This document shows, one piece after another, positions 16,452 to 24,918 of a DNA stretch of 49,259 nucleotides. Each line of letters starts with the position of its first letter. Positions within the stretch are counted from its first letter, which is position 1. The DNA lies in the NCBI RefSeq assembly GCF_008042125.1, contig NZ_RDBI01000035.1:11405-60663 (forward strand), given 5' to 3'. The notes under the pieces are model-generated. The model made no database searches. It was not told the origin of the DNA and saw nothing but the letters and a program-made list of their open reading frames with translations. The DNA comes from Streptomyces sp. MS191 (GTDB lineage: Bacteria; Actinomycetota; Actinomycetes; Streptomycetales; Streptomycetaceae). Both the position numbers and the translations under genes were made by a program.

Positions 16452-17339
16452 ATGGACCTGACGATCCTCTACCGGGGCCCGCTCGCCTCCTGCGACTACG
16501 ACTGCCCCTACTGCCCCTTCGCCAAGCGGCGCGACAGCCGTGAGCAGCTGCGTGCGGACCGGGCGGCACTGGAGCGCTTCGCGGCCTGGGCGGCCGGACG
16601 GACCGGGGACCGGCTGCGGATCCTCTTCACCCCGTGGGGCGAGGGGCTGGTGCGGTCCTGGTACCGGCGCGCGCTCGTCGAGCTGTCCCGCCTACCGCAC
16701 GTCGAGCGGGTCGCGATCCAGACGAACCTGAGCTGCCGCACCGGGTGGACGGCGGAGGCCGACCCCGGCACCTTGGCGCTGTGGTGCACCTACCACCCGG
16801 GCCAGACGCCGTTCGAGCGGTTCGTCGCGAAGTGCGGGGAGCTGGCCGCGCGGGGCACGCGGTTCAGCGTCGGTGTGGTCGGGCTGCCCGGGCACCGGGA
16901 GGACGCCCGGCGGCTGCGCGCCGCGCTGCCGCCGCAGGTCTACCTGTGGGTGAACGCGGCCGAGGGGCACACGTACACCGACGAGGAGGCCGAGGGCTGG
17001 ACGGCCCTCGACCCCCTGTTCCCGTACAGCCGCCATCCGCACCGTTCGGCCGGGCTCCCCTGCCGGACCGGCGAGTCGGTGATCTCGGTGGACGGAGACG
17101 GGACCGTGCGGCGCTGTCACTTCGTGAAGTCGGAACTCGGCAATCTCTACGACGGCTCGTACCGGTCGGCCCTGCGCCCCCGGCCGTGCCCTCTGGCCGT
17201 ATGCGACTGCCACATCGGCTACGTCCACCTGGAGTCGCTGCCGCTGTACGACGTGTTCGCGGGCGGCGTCCTGGAGCGGGTCCCGGCCTCCGTCCCGCCG
17301 CTCCCCGCGCCGCTCCTTCTGCGCCCGGGCAGGTCCTAG
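16452..17339 (+). CDS. STM4011 family radical SAM protein
   Basis: A 295-residue radical SAM protein with its cluster cysteines C14, C18 and C21 (CDYDCPYC) very near the N-terminus. A later set of cysteines (PCRTGE, RRCHFV, and CPLAVCDCH) looks like a SPASM/auxiliary Fe-S site, as found in enzymes that modify peptides or small molecules. It is the last gene of the STM4015-STM4011 operon. Its TAG overlaps the stop of the convergent SGNH gene by 3 bp. Two radical SAM enzymes plus an ATP-grasp protein suggest a multistep modification pathway, but no product is known to me. Confidence 0.9.
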   Translation: MDLTILYRGPLASCDYDCPYCPFAKRRDSREQLRADRAALERFAAWAAGRTGDRLRILFTPWGEGLVRSWYRRALVELSRLPHVERVAIQTNLSCRTGWTAEADPGTLALWCTYHPGQTPFERFVAKCGELAARGTRFSVGVVGLPGHREDARRLRAALPPQVYLWVNAAEGHTYTDEEAEGWTALDPLFPYSRHPHRSAGLPCRTGESVISVDGDGTVRRCHFVKSELGNLYDGSYRSALRPRPCPLAVCDCHIGYVHLESLPLYDVFAGGVLERVPASVPPLPAPLLLRPGRS

Positions 17340-18130
17340 AGAGGCATGAGGTCCGGGCGCTTGGCGGCGACGTGGTCACCCGAGCTCTCGCCCCGCAGCC
17401 GGCGCCCGATCCACGGCACCAGGTACTCCCTGGCCCAGTGGATGTCGTCCCGGCGGACCTCCAGCGTGCCGCGCGGCGGCAGCGGCGGCCACGGCTGGTC
17501 GGGGTCGGCCGGCACGTCCATGCCGAGGACCTGGGCGGCGCGCAGCGCGACCCGGGTGTGCCCCTCGGGCGACAGGTGCAGCCGGTCGTCGTCCCAGGCC
17601 CGCCTGTCCTGGACGGACTTGAGCGACCACAGGTCGAGGACCGGGCAGCCGTAGCGGTCGGCCACGGACCGGACGTGGGCCGTGTAGGTGGCGATCTTGC
17701 CGCGCAGGTGTCGCAGGACGGGGACGTCGCGGGTGTCGAAGCCGGTGGTCACCATCACGGTGCCGACGGCGGAGGTCAGGTCGGCGACGGCCCGCTCGAA
17801 GCGCTCGGCGACGTCGTCGGGGTCGGAGCCGGGGCGGATGATGTCGTTCCCGCCGGCGCAGAAGGTCACCAGGTCGGGGGCGAGTTCCTTCGCGCGGGGC
17901 ACCTGCTCCGCCACGATCTGGTCGAGGAGCCGGCCGCGTACGGCGAGGTTGGCGTACCGGAATGCGTCGTGCTCCGGCAGCTGGTCGGCGAGCAGGACCG
18001 CGAAGCGGTCCGCCCAGCCGACGTACGCCCCGTCGGGCCCCGGGTCCCCCACGCCCTCGGTGAAGCTGTCACCGATCGCCGCGTACGACCCGAATACGTG
18101 CGTGTCTGTTGATCTCGAATCGTCTGCCAC
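17336..18130 (-). CDS. SGNH/GDSL-family hydrolase
   Basis: A 264-residue esterase-fold protein. Block I is AIGDSFTEGVGD with the nucleophilic Ser near residue 22, block III is CAGGNDII, and block V is DRLHLSPEGH with the Asp/His pair. There is no signal peptide, so it probably acts in the cytoplasm on an ester or acyl group. It starts at GTG 18130. It converges on the STM4011 gene with overlapping stop codons and could share function or simply sit there. The SGNH assignment is firm; the substrate is open. Confidence 0.92.
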   Translation of the reverse strand: MADDSRSTDTHVFGSYAAIGDSFTEGVGDPGPDGAYVGWADRFAVLLADQLPEHDAFRYANLAVRGRLLDQIVAEQVPRAKELAPDLVTFCAGGNDIIRPGSDPDDVAERFERAVADLTSAVGTVMVTTGFDTRDVPVLRHLRGKIATYTAHVRSVADRYGCPVLDLWSLKSVQDRRAWDDDRLHLSPEGHTRVALRAAQVLGMDVPADPDQPWPPLPPRGTLEVRRDDIHWAREYLVPWIGRRLRGESSGDHVAAKRPDLMPL

Positions 18131-18267
18131 GGGAGCACATCTTTCCCTTACGGATGTGACCTACGCGACCGTAAGGAGGGGTTGACGGCGGGTGAGATAC
18201 GCCACCGGTCAAGATTGCGCCAAGCCGGAATACACCGGGTGGATGGCGTGACCCGGAAGACGGCCCG

Positions 18268-18294
18268 AGGCCCGGCACGTGGCGTGCCGGGCCT
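18268..18294 (-). terminator. Terminator after the M23 peptidase gene
   Basis: A perfect 12-bp stem AGGCCCGGCACG / CGTGCCGGGCCT with a 3-nt loop lies 17 nt past the peptidase stop. It is among the most stable hairpins in the window. The rest of 18131-18310 holds only the SGNH gene leader. Confidence 0.85.
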
Positions 18295-18310
18295 GACGGG
18301 GCGTCGGGGA

Positions 18311-19249
18311 TCAGATGCTGACGCCGTGCTCGCGGAGGTAGGCCAGCGGGTCGATGTCCGAACCGTAGCTCGGCCCGGTGCGCATCTCGAAGTGCAGGTG
18401 CGGACCGCTGGAGTTGCCGGTCGAGCCGGACAGGCCGATCTGGTCGCCGCCGGCGACGGTCTGGCCGGCGGAGACGGAGAGGGACGAGAGGTGGGCGTAC
18501 TGGGAGTACGTGCCGTCGGCGTGCTGGATGACGACCTCGTTGCCGTAGGCGCCGCTCCAGCCGGCGGAGTAGACCGTGCCGGGGCCGACGGCCTTCACCG
18601 AGGTGCCGGAGGAGGCGATGAAGTCGACGCCGGTGTGGTAGCCGGAGGACCACATGGAGCCGGAGGCGCGGTACGGGGTGCCGATGCCGCCGCCGACCGG
18701 GGCGACCCAGCCGGAGCCGGTGGACGGGGTGGACGGCGCGCTCTGCGCGGCCGGGGCCGTGGACTCGACGGCGGGACGCTCGCTGCTGCGGGAGCTGCGG
18801 GTCTCGGCGGACGCCTTCTTGGCGGTGGTCTTCGGGGCGGCCTTGGGCGCGGGGGCCTTGGCCGTCGACTTCGCGCCGAGGGTGAGCTTCATACCCGGGA
18901 AGATCAGCGAGGGGTTCTCGCCGACGACCTGGCGGTTGTCGGAGTAGAGCTTCTTCCAGCCGCCCGCGAGGTGGTGCTCGGCGGCGATCTTGGACAGGTA
19001 GTCGCCGGCGACGACGGAGTAGGTCCGGGGCTTGGCCTTGGCGGCGGGGGCCTGGGCCGGGGCGGCGGTCGCGGCGGCGACGGTGACGGCCTGCTGCGGC
19101 GCCTGGGCCGGGGCGGCCTGCTCGGCGGCGTGGGCTCCGGTCGCACCGAGGAGCGGCAGGGCGACGACGGCGCCACCGGCGCCGGCGGCGACGAAACCAC
19201 GGGTGATCGGGTTGGCCTTGGGACGGCGGTGCTTACCCTTCGCGGGCAT
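18311..19249 (-). CDS. LysM and M23 domain peptidoglycan endopeptidase
   Basis: A 312-residue exported cell-wall hydrolase. A Lys/Arg-rich N-terminus and an alanine-rich signal segment (about residues 14-45, ending GAHAA) are followed by a LysM domain (about 80-130, YSVVAGDYLSKIAAEHH) for peptidoglycan binding. A Lys/Ala/Pro linker leads to an M23 zinc peptidase domain (about 190-305) with HTGVDF and the HLHFEMR metal motif. It should cut stem-peptide crosslinks during growth or spore germination. The ATG at 19249 is preceded by GAGAGGA. Its long leader folds as a c-di-AMP riboswitch, so expression should fall when c-di-AMP rises. Confidence 0.94.
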   Translation of the reverse strand: MPAKGKHRRPKANPITRGFVAAGAGGAVVALPLLGATGAHAAEQAAPAQAPQQAVTVAAATAAPAQAPAAKAKPRTYSVVAGDYLSKIAAEHHLAGGWKKLYSDNRQVVGENPSLIFPGMKLTLGAKSTAKAPAPKAAPKTTAKKASAETRSSRSSERPAVESTAPAAQSAPSTPSTGSGWVAPVGGGIGTPYRASGSMWSSGYHTGVDFIASSGTSVKAVGPGTVYSAGWSGAYGNEVVIQHADGTYSQYAHLSSLSVSAGQTVAGGDQIGLSGSTGNSSGPHLHFEMRTGPSYGSDIDPLAYLREHGVSI

Positions 19250-19267
19250 GGCGAATTCCTCTCCGTC

Positions 19268-19432
19268 GCCTGCGAGGTGAGCTGTCGGGTTCGGACTGGA
19301 GATGTCCGGTCGCGCCTTCACGCGACTTCACCCCGAGCCGTCCTGACCTGGAGGATCGGCGTACTACCTGGGTCCCCCGCTCCTGCCACACGTGGGTGGG
19401 TGCGAATTCCGGACGGTGGCAGGATTCGGCGG
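19268..19432 (-). ncRNA. c-di-AMP riboswitch (ydaO/yuaA class)
   Basis: Read on the minus strand, the leader holds the conserved blocks of the actinobacterial ydaO element in order: GGCAGGAGCGGGGGACCCAG, then CUCGGGGUGAAGUCGCG, then GGACAUCUCCAGUCCGAACC, then CGACAGCUCACCUCGCAGGC. It ends about 20 nt before the peptidase ATG. In Streptomyces this class sits in front of resuscitation and cell-wall hydrolase genes and reduces their expression when c-di-AMP binds. The motif match is from memory of the family consensus, not a covariance search. End coordinates are good to about 10 nt. Confidence 0.9.
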
Positions 19433-19801
19433 TCCGACCGGATTGACGGTGACCGTAGACGAGCGGGGTCGGCGCGAACAAGCCACCGCTTTCCCCCCCG
19501 CATTCCCCGATCCGGAATTCTTCGGGAATTCCGGTCACCCTGCGTGGATGACGGACCTTCGACCCCCTTTGCCCAGAGGGCCCTTGCCCAAGACGATCAG
19601 GCACGGTCCGTCACAGTTATGACGCTGCTCACGCGCCAAAGCTCATCTCCCCTGTAACCAGGGCGCGTTATCTCTAATATCCCAATTCGGACAGAACACC
19701 TATTTCCGTCCGAGGGGGTGTGCGAACCAGCCACCGGCCGGGATGATTGCACCAAGAACCGATCTCGCGCGATCAAAGATCGTCGACACTCAGGAGCACT
19801 C
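19433..19801. other. Divergent promoter region, M23 peptidase and phosphatase genes
   Basis: No gene is supported here. A tight hairpin or palindrome with arms CCGGAATTC (19512-19520) and GAATTCCGG (19526-19534) and a 5-nt loop lies about 80 bp upstream of the riboswitch start. The AT-richer stretch around 19660-19700 probably carries the phosphatase promoter, though no clear -35/-10 pair stands out. A CAGGAG ribosome site (19791-19796) serves the phosphatase GTG. Confidence 0.45.
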
Positions 19802-20614
19802 GTGACGCAGCAGCTGCCGCAGGTCCCCTCGACCGAACCCAAGCTGAGCGGGGTACGCAACTTCCGTGACGTCGGCGGCCTGCCGACCACGGACGGCCGG
19901 TCGGTTCGGTTCGGGCGGCTCTTCCGCAGCGGCCACCTCGCGCACGCCACCGAGGAGGACGCGGCCTTCCTGACGACGCTGGGCCTGCACACGGTCTTCG
20001 ACTTCCGCAACCACGCCGACCGCAAGGTCGAGGGTCCGGACGTCGAACTCCCGGGCGTGCGGAACGTGAACATCCCGCTCAACGACCCGGCCGACGGCAA
20101 GGAGTTCTGGAAGCTGGTCAGCGGCGGCGAGCTGGACCAGCTGCGGGAGGCGCTCGGCGACGGCAAGGCCGCCGACCGAATGTCCGATTCGTACCGGAAG
20201 ATGATCGTCGAGCGCACCGCCGAGCACAGCCGGATCCTGCACTCCATGGCCGAGGACAGCATCCCCGCCCTGATGCACTGCGCGGCCGGCAAGGACCGCG
20301 CCGGCCTCTCCATCGCGATCTCGCTGCTCGCGGTCGGCGTCGAGCGCGAGGCCGTCGAGGCGGACTACCTGAAGTCGAACGACCCGCACCGCCGCTACAA
20401 GGTGCGCCGCACCTCCACCTCCGCGGACGCGATGTCGCCCGAGGTGATGGAGCTGCTCAGCCCCCTGTTCGACGCGCGCCTGGAGTACATCCGGGCGGCG
20501 TTCGACACGATCGAGCTGACCTGGGGAACGGTCGACGACTACCTGGCGCAGGGCCTGAAGCTCTCCCCCGAGACGCGCGAGCGCCTGCGCGGGCACCTGC
20601 TCGACGGCCGGTAG
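19802..20614 (+). CDS. Tyrosine/serine protein phosphatase, PtpB-like
   Basis: A 270-residue protein of the bacterial Tyr/Ser phosphatase family (Y_phosphatase3). The N-terminal GVRNFRDVGGLPTTDGR segment and the P-loop HCAAGKDRAGLS, with the catalytic Cys and Arg, are both present. Members dephosphorylate phosphoproteins or phosphoinositides. GTG at 19802 follows CAGGAG by 5 nt. It is monocistronic and divergent from the c-di-AMP-controlled peptidase. No signal sequence is seen, and the length is normal for the family. Confidence 0.92.
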   Translation: MTQQLPQVPSTEPKLSGVRNFRDVGGLPTTDGRSVRFGRLFRSGHLAHATEEDAAFLTTLGLHTVFDFRNHADRKVEGPDVELPGVRNVNIPLNDPADGKEFWKLVSGGELDQLREALGDGKAADRMSDSYRKMIVERTAEHSRILHSMAEDSIPALMHCAAGKDRAGLSIAISLLAVGVEREAVEADYLKSNDPHRRYKVRRTSTSADAMSPEVMELLSPLFDARLEYIRAAFDTIELTWGTVDDYLAQGLKLSPETRERLRGHLLDGR

Positions 20615-20634
20615 GAGCGGGACGCCCCGAGGGA

Positions 20635-20787
20635 CTACTTCTGCCCGCCGAGCACGAAGAGCAGATAGAGGAAGCCCGCGAAGAGGTGGCCGGCCACCAG
20701 GTAGGCGAAGAGACGCAGGACGAGCCCCTTCGGGAACTTGCCCTCTCCGCGCTCCTCACCGGTGGTCGGTGCGGACTTTTCGGACAT
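20635..20787 (-). CDS. DUF6126 small membrane protein
   Basis: A 50-residue protein. A charged N-terminus (MSEKSAPTTGEERGEGKFPKG) is followed by one hydrophobic helix (about residues 24-46) and a short GGQK end. It matches my memory of the DUF6126 family, which is found next to XRE-cupin regulators exactly as here, 20 bp downstream of one. The pairing suggests a membrane partner controlled by, or acting on, the regulator. The ATG at 20787 is supported by nearby GGAAGG. The role is unknown. Confidence 0.75.
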   Translation of the reverse strand: MSEKSAPTTGEERGEGKFPKGLVLRLFAYLVAGHLFAGFLYLLFVLGGQK

Positions 20788-20807
20788 GACGGCCCCTTCC
20801 GGTGGGC

Positions 20808-21467
20808 TCAGCGCGGATGCGGGGTCCCGTCGCCGAGGCACAGCTCGGCGGCGGGACTCTGCATCAGGGTATGGACGAACAGCAGCTCGGCGCCGCCGCG
20901 GGTGGCGGCGCCGATGCGGTGCGGGGTCAGCGAGTCGAAGTGCGCGCTGTCCCCCGGGTCGAGCACGTGCACGGCGTCACCGAGGGCGAGACGCACCCGG
21001 CCGTCGAGGACGTGGAGCCATTCCTCGCCGGGGTGCACCCGGACGATGTCGGTGCGGGTGGCGTACGGCACGTGGACCCGGAGCGCCTGCAGGGCGCGCC
21101 CGGGGCCGCCGGCCTGATGGTAGATCCAGCCGTCCGCCTCGACCGGTTCGGAGCGGCCGGCCCGGACGATCGGATCACGTTCGGGCGGCACCTCCCCCAG
21201 CAGCTCGGAGACCGTCGTACCGTAGATCCGGGCGAGGGCGAGGAGCATCGGCAGCGAGGGCTGCCGGCGGCCCGTCTCCAGCCGGGACAGATGGGCCGGC
21301 GAGAGGCCGGCCCGCTGCGCGGCGGCCTCCAGCGTGAGTCCGCGGCGCCGGCGCAGCCCGCGCAGCTGCGGGGCCACGTCGGGAAGCGCGTCCGGGACGC
21401 CGTCCGGCGCGCCGGGCGTGCCCGGCGCGGCAGTGTCCGAGGCCGGTGCCTCGTGGAGGTGCTCCAT
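20808..21467 (-). CDS. XRE-family HTH regulator with C-terminal cupin
   Basis: A 219-residue regulator. An Ala/Pro-rich leader is followed by an XRE helix-turn-helix (about residues 32-90, LTLEAAAQRAGLSPAHLSRL) and a cupin_2 sensor domain (about 115-205, with HPGEEWLHVLDG and DPGDSAHFDS). Such proteins repress amine, amino acid or polyol genes and respond to a small ligand in the cupin. A strong palindrome at 21491-21519 overlaps its own promoter region, so autoregulation is likely. DUF6126 lies downstream in the same transcript. Confidence 0.9.
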   Translation of the reverse strand: MEHLHEAPASDTAAPGTPGAPDGVPDALPDVAPQLRGLRRRRGLTLEAAAQRAGLSPAHLSRLETGRRQPSLPMLLALARIYGTTVSELLGEVPPERDPIVRAGRSEPVEADGWIYHQAGGPGRALQALRVHVPYATRTDIVRVHPGEEWLHVLDGRVRLALGDAVHVLDPGDSAHFDSLTPHRIGAATRGGAELLFVHTLMQSPAAELCLGDGTPHPR

Positions 21468-21490
21468 GCCTCCATTCCGCCAGGAACTTT

Positions 21491-21519
21491 CCTCCGAGGC
21501 AAATTTCTTGCCTCGGAGG
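21491..21519. promoter_or_regulatory. Palindromic operator upstream of the XRE-cupin gene
   Basis: Perfect 12-bp arms CCTCCGAGGCAA and TTGCCTCGGAGG with a 5-bp spacer lie 24 bp before the regulator ATG and 21 bp after the end of hpnO. The left arm is also internally symmetric. It is the obvious binding site for the adjacent regulator. Confidence 0.7.
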
Positions 21520-21539
21520 CAAAACGCGGGGGTAGGGCC

Positions 21540-22973
21540 CTACCGCTGCGCCACCGCCTGCTTCACCAGCGTCTTCCCGAAGTCCCACATCAGTCCGCCG
21601 CCTCCGTGGGCGTCGTCCATGACCGCCGTGAAGGCGGTGACGAAGCGGTCCACGTCCGCCTCGTCGATGACCAGCGGCGGGATCAGCTTGATCACCTCCA
21701 GGTGGTCCCCCGAGACCTGGGTCAGGATCCGGTGGCGCTGGAGCAGCGGCACCACGACCATCTGGGCGAAGAGCCCCTTGCGCGCGGCCTGCAGCATCGT
21801 CCACCGACTGCGCAGCCCGAGCGAGGACGGCCGGCCGAACTCGATCCCGATCATGAGTCCGCGACCACGGATCTCGTGCAGCAGCTCGTAGCGGGGCACG
21901 AGCTCCCGGAGCCTCGCGGACAGCAGGTCGCCCATCCGGCGCGCGTGCGCCACCGTCCCCTCGGACTCCATGACCGCGAGCACGGCGAGCCCGGCCGCCA
22001 TGGCCTGCGCGTTCGACCCGAAGCTGGCCGAGTGGACGAGGACCCGGTCCATGGACGAGTAGACCTTCTTGAAGATCCAGTCCTTGCCGAGGGTGGCGCC
22101 GACCGGTACGTAGCCGCCGGAGAGCGCCTTGGCCACGCAGACCAGGTCCGGCTCGACCCCGTCCTCGTGCTGGTACGCGTAGAAGTCGCCGGTCCTGCCG
22201 AGGCCCGTCTGCACCTCGTCGGCGATCAGTAGGGCACCGTGCCGGTGCAGCAGCTCCTGGGCCGCGAGCAGGAAGCCCGGGGGCGACTCGTGCACACCCT
22301 TGCCCTGGATCGGCTCGACGACGAAGGCGGCCACGTCGCCCCGGCGCAGCTCGCGCTCCAGCGCGTCGAGGTCGCCGAGGGCGATCGCGGTGTCGGGCAG
22401 CAGCGGGGCGAAGCCTTCCCGGAAGCCCTTCTCGCCGTTGACCGACAGCGAGCCGGTGGTCAGACCGTGGAAGGCGTGGGCGCAGTACAGGATCCTGGGC
22501 CGGCCGGTGGCGTACCGGGCGAACTTCAGGGCGGTCTCCACCGCCTCGGTGCCGCTGTTGCCGAAGAAGACCCGGTCCAGGTGCGGGCTGTGGGCGAGCA
22601 GGCGCTCGGCGAGCAGCCCGGGCAGCGGCTGGCAGTCGAAGCGGGTGAGATCGGCGAGCGAGGCGTCGAGGACGTCGTGCAGCGCCTTGCGGACGACGGG
22701 GTGGTGGCGGCCGAGGCCCATCACGCCGAATCCGGCGAGCATGTCGAGGTAGTCGCCGCCCTCGGAGTCCCAGAAGTGGGCGCCCTCGGCCCGCTCGTAG
22801 ACCTTGTCGAAGCCGATGGTGTGGAGCATGCGCGGGAGCTGGTGGTTCAGGTACGCGGCATGCAGCTCGTACCGCTCGGCGCCCCGCTCGGCCAGCAGGG
22901 CCGTCAGGTCGAAGTCCTTGCCGGCCACCGGGACGGGCTCCTCGCTCACCACGGGTCGTGCCTCCGCGCTCAT
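21540..22973 (-). CDS. hpnO: HpnO-type hopanoid aminotransferase
   Basis: A 477-residue class III PLP aminotransferase. GNSGTEAVETALKFAR binds the cofactor phosphate, DEVQTGLGRTG holds the PLP-stacking Asp, and AKALSGGYVPVGA contains the Schiff-base lysine. At the end of a hopanoid operon it is best read as HpnO, which makes aminobacteriohopanetriol from the ribosylhopane aldehyde. The ATG at 22973 has AGAAGG upstream, and only 13 bp separate it from dxs. It is the last gene of the operon; no strong terminator follows before the XRE palindrome. Confidence 0.88.
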   Translation of the reverse strand: MSAEARPVVSEEPVPVAGKDFDLTALLAERGAERYELHAAYLNHQLPRMLHTIGFDKVYERAEGAHFWDSEGGDYLDMLAGFGVMGLGRHHPVVRKALHDVLDASLADLTRFDCQPLPGLLAERLLAHSPHLDRVFFGNSGTEAVETALKFARYATGRPRILYCAHAFHGLTTGSLSVNGEKGFREGFAPLLPDTAIALGDLDALERELRRGDVAAFVVEPIQGKGVHESPPGFLLAAQELLHRHGALLIADEVQTGLGRTGDFYAYQHEDGVEPDLVCVAKALSGGYVPVGATLGKDWIFKKVYSSMDRVLVHSASFGSNAQAMAAGLAVLAVMESEGTVAHARRMGDLLSARLRELVPRYELLHEIRGRGLMIGIEFGRPSSLGLRSRWTMLQAARKGLFAQMVVVPLLQRHRILTQVSGDHLEVIKLIPPLVIDEADVDRFVTAFTAVMDDAHGGGGLMWDFGKTLVKQAVAQR

Positions 22974-22986
22974 CGGGCCTTCTCCC

Positions 22987-24867
22987 TCACTGACCGTTCT
23001 TCCTGTGCGCCAGTGCGGCGCTGATCCGCCCGGCGACCTCCACCGGGGTGAGCCCGAGGTCGGCCAGCACCTCGCTGCGCTTGGCGTGCGCGAGGAACTG
23101 CTCGGGGATGCCGAAGGTGCGCAGCGGCACGTCGACGCCGGCGTCGCGCAGGGCCTGGCCGACGGCGGCGCCGACCCCGCCGGTCCGGCTGTTGTCCTCG
23201 ACGACGGCGACGAGCCGGTGGCGCTCGGCGAGCGGGGCGAGGGCCTCGTCGACCGGTTTGACCCAGCGCGGATCCACGACGGTGCAGCGGATCCCTCGGC
23301 CGGCCAGCAGGTCCGCGGCCTGGAGGCAGACGTCCGCCATCACGCCGACGGCGACGAGCAGGACGGTGGCGTCCTCGTCGCGGAGCAGGACGTCCATGCC
23401 GCCGATCCGGTCGACGGCGGGCACGGGCGCCCCCACGGTCTCCTTGGGGAAGCGCAGCAGGGTCGGCGCGTCGTGCACGTCCAGGGCTTCCCGCAGCTGG
23501 GCGCGCAGCTGGTCGGCGTCGCGCGGGGCGGCGATCCGCAGGCCGGGGACGACCTGGAGGAGGGACAGGTCCCACATGCCGTTGTGGGAGGCGCCGTCCG
23601 TGCCGGTGACGCCGGCCCGGTCCAGGACGAAGGTGACGCCGCACCGGTGCAGCGCCACGTCCATGAGCAGCTGGTCGAAGGCGCGGTTGAGGAAGGTGGC
23701 GTAGACGGCGACGACGGGGTGGAGTCCGCCGGTCGCCAGGCCGGCCGCCGAGACGGTGGCGTGCTGTTCGGCGATGCCGACGTCCCAGACCCGGTCGGGG
23801 AAGCGCTCGGCGAACGCGGTGAGGCCGACGGGGTGCAGCATGGCGGCCGTGATCGCGACGACGTCGGGCCGCTCCGCCCCGATCTCGGCCATCGCCTCGC
23901 CGAAGACGGACGTCCAGGACGGGCCGGCGGCCGGGGCGAGCGGCTCGCAGGTCAGCGGGTCCATCGCGCCGACGGCGTGGAAGCGGTCGGCCTCGTCCCG
24001 GAGGGCGGGCTGGTAGCCGCGGCCCTTCTCGGTGAGGCAGTGGACGATCACCGGGCCGCCGAACCGCTTGGCCCGGGTCAGCGCGGCCTCCAGCGCCTCG
24101 ATGTCGTGGCCGTCGATCGGGCCGAGGTACTTCAGGCCCAGGTCCTCGAACATGCCCTGCGGCGCGAAGGCGTCCTTGAACCCCTTCTTCGCCCCGTGCA
24201 GCGACTCGTAGAGGGGCCTGCCGACGACCGGGGTGCGCTCCAGGACGTCCTTGCCCCAGCTCAGGACGCGCTCGTAGCCGTCGGTGGTACGCAGGGCCGC
24301 CAGGTGGTCGGCGAGGCCGCCGATGGTCGGGGCGTAGGAGCGCTCGTTGTCGTTGACGACGATGACGAGCGGGCGGTCCTCGGCGGCGGCGATGTTGTTC
24401 AGCGCCTCCCAGGCCATGCCGCCGGTCAGCGCGCCGTCGCCGATGACCGCGACGACGTGGTCGGACCGGCCGAGCACCTGGTTGGCCTTGGCGAGGCCGT
24501 CGGCCCAGCCGAGGACGGTGGAGGCGTGCGAGTTCTCGATGACGTCGTGCTCGGACTCGGCCCGGGAGGGGTAGCCGGAGAGCCCTCCCTTGCTGCGGAG
24601 CTTGGAGAAGTCCTGCCGGCCGGTGAGCAGCTTGTGCACGTAGCTCTGGTGGCCGGTGTCCCACAGGATCCGGTCCGCGGGCGACTCGAACACCCGGTGC
24701 AGCGCGAGGGAGAGTTCCACCACGCCGAGGTTGGGTCCGAGGTGGCCACCGGTCCTGGCGACGGCGTGGATCAGGAACTGCCGGATCTCCTCGGCCAGTT
24801 CGACGAGCTCCGTGCCGCACAGCGGCCGGAGGTCGCGCGGCCCCCGGATGTTCTCCAGAATCGTCAT
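22987..24867 (-). CDS. dxs: 1-deoxy-D-xylulose-5-phosphate synthase
   Basis: A 626-residue thiamine-diphosphate enzyme that condenses pyruvate with glyceraldehyde 3-phosphate, the entry step of the MEP isoprenoid pathway. The TPP/Mg motif [16 protein letters not shown] is near residue 143, the [15 protein letters not shown] segment forms the second-domain cofactor site, and the transketolase C-domain ends the protein. It has the usual family length. Its place inside the hopanoid operon suggests a dedicated copy that boosts C5 supply; Streptomyces genomes often carry a second dxs elsewhere. It starts at ATG 24867 with AAAGGGGG upstream. Confidence 0.97.
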   Translation of the reverse strand: MTILENIRGPRDLRPLCGTELVELAEEIRQFLIHAVARTGGHLGPNLGVVELSLALHRVFESPADRILWDTGHQSYVHKLLTGRQDFSKLRSKGGLSGYPSRAESEHDVIENSHASTVLGWADGLAKANQVLGRSDHVVAVIGDGALTGGMAWEALNNIAAAEDRPLVIVVNDNERSYAPTIGGLADHLAALRTTDGYERVLSWGKDVLERTPVVGRPLYESLHGAKKGFKDAFAPQGMFEDLGLKYLGPIDGHDIEALEAALTRAKRFGGPVIVHCLTEKGRGYQPALRDEADRFHAVGAMDPLTCEPLAPAAGPSWTSVFGEAMAEIGAERPDVVAITAAMLHPVGLTAFAERFPDRVWDVGIAEQHATVSAAGLATGGLHPVVAVYATFLNRAFDQLLMDVALHRCGVTFVLDRAGVTGTDGASHNGMWDLSLLQVVPGLRIAAPRDADQLRAQLREALDVHDAPTLLRFPKETVGAPVPAVDRIGGMDVLLRDEDATVLLVAVGVMADVCLQAADLLAGRGIRCTVVDPRWVKPVDEALAPLAERHRLVAVVEDNSRTGGVGAAVGQALRDAGVDVPLRTFGIPEQFLAHAKRSEVLADLGLTPVEVAGRISAALAHRKNGQ

Positions 24868-24918
24868 GCTCGGCCCCCTTTCGGTCGGTTGGACGCGTAC
24901 GGTGGGCGGCGCGAAGTG

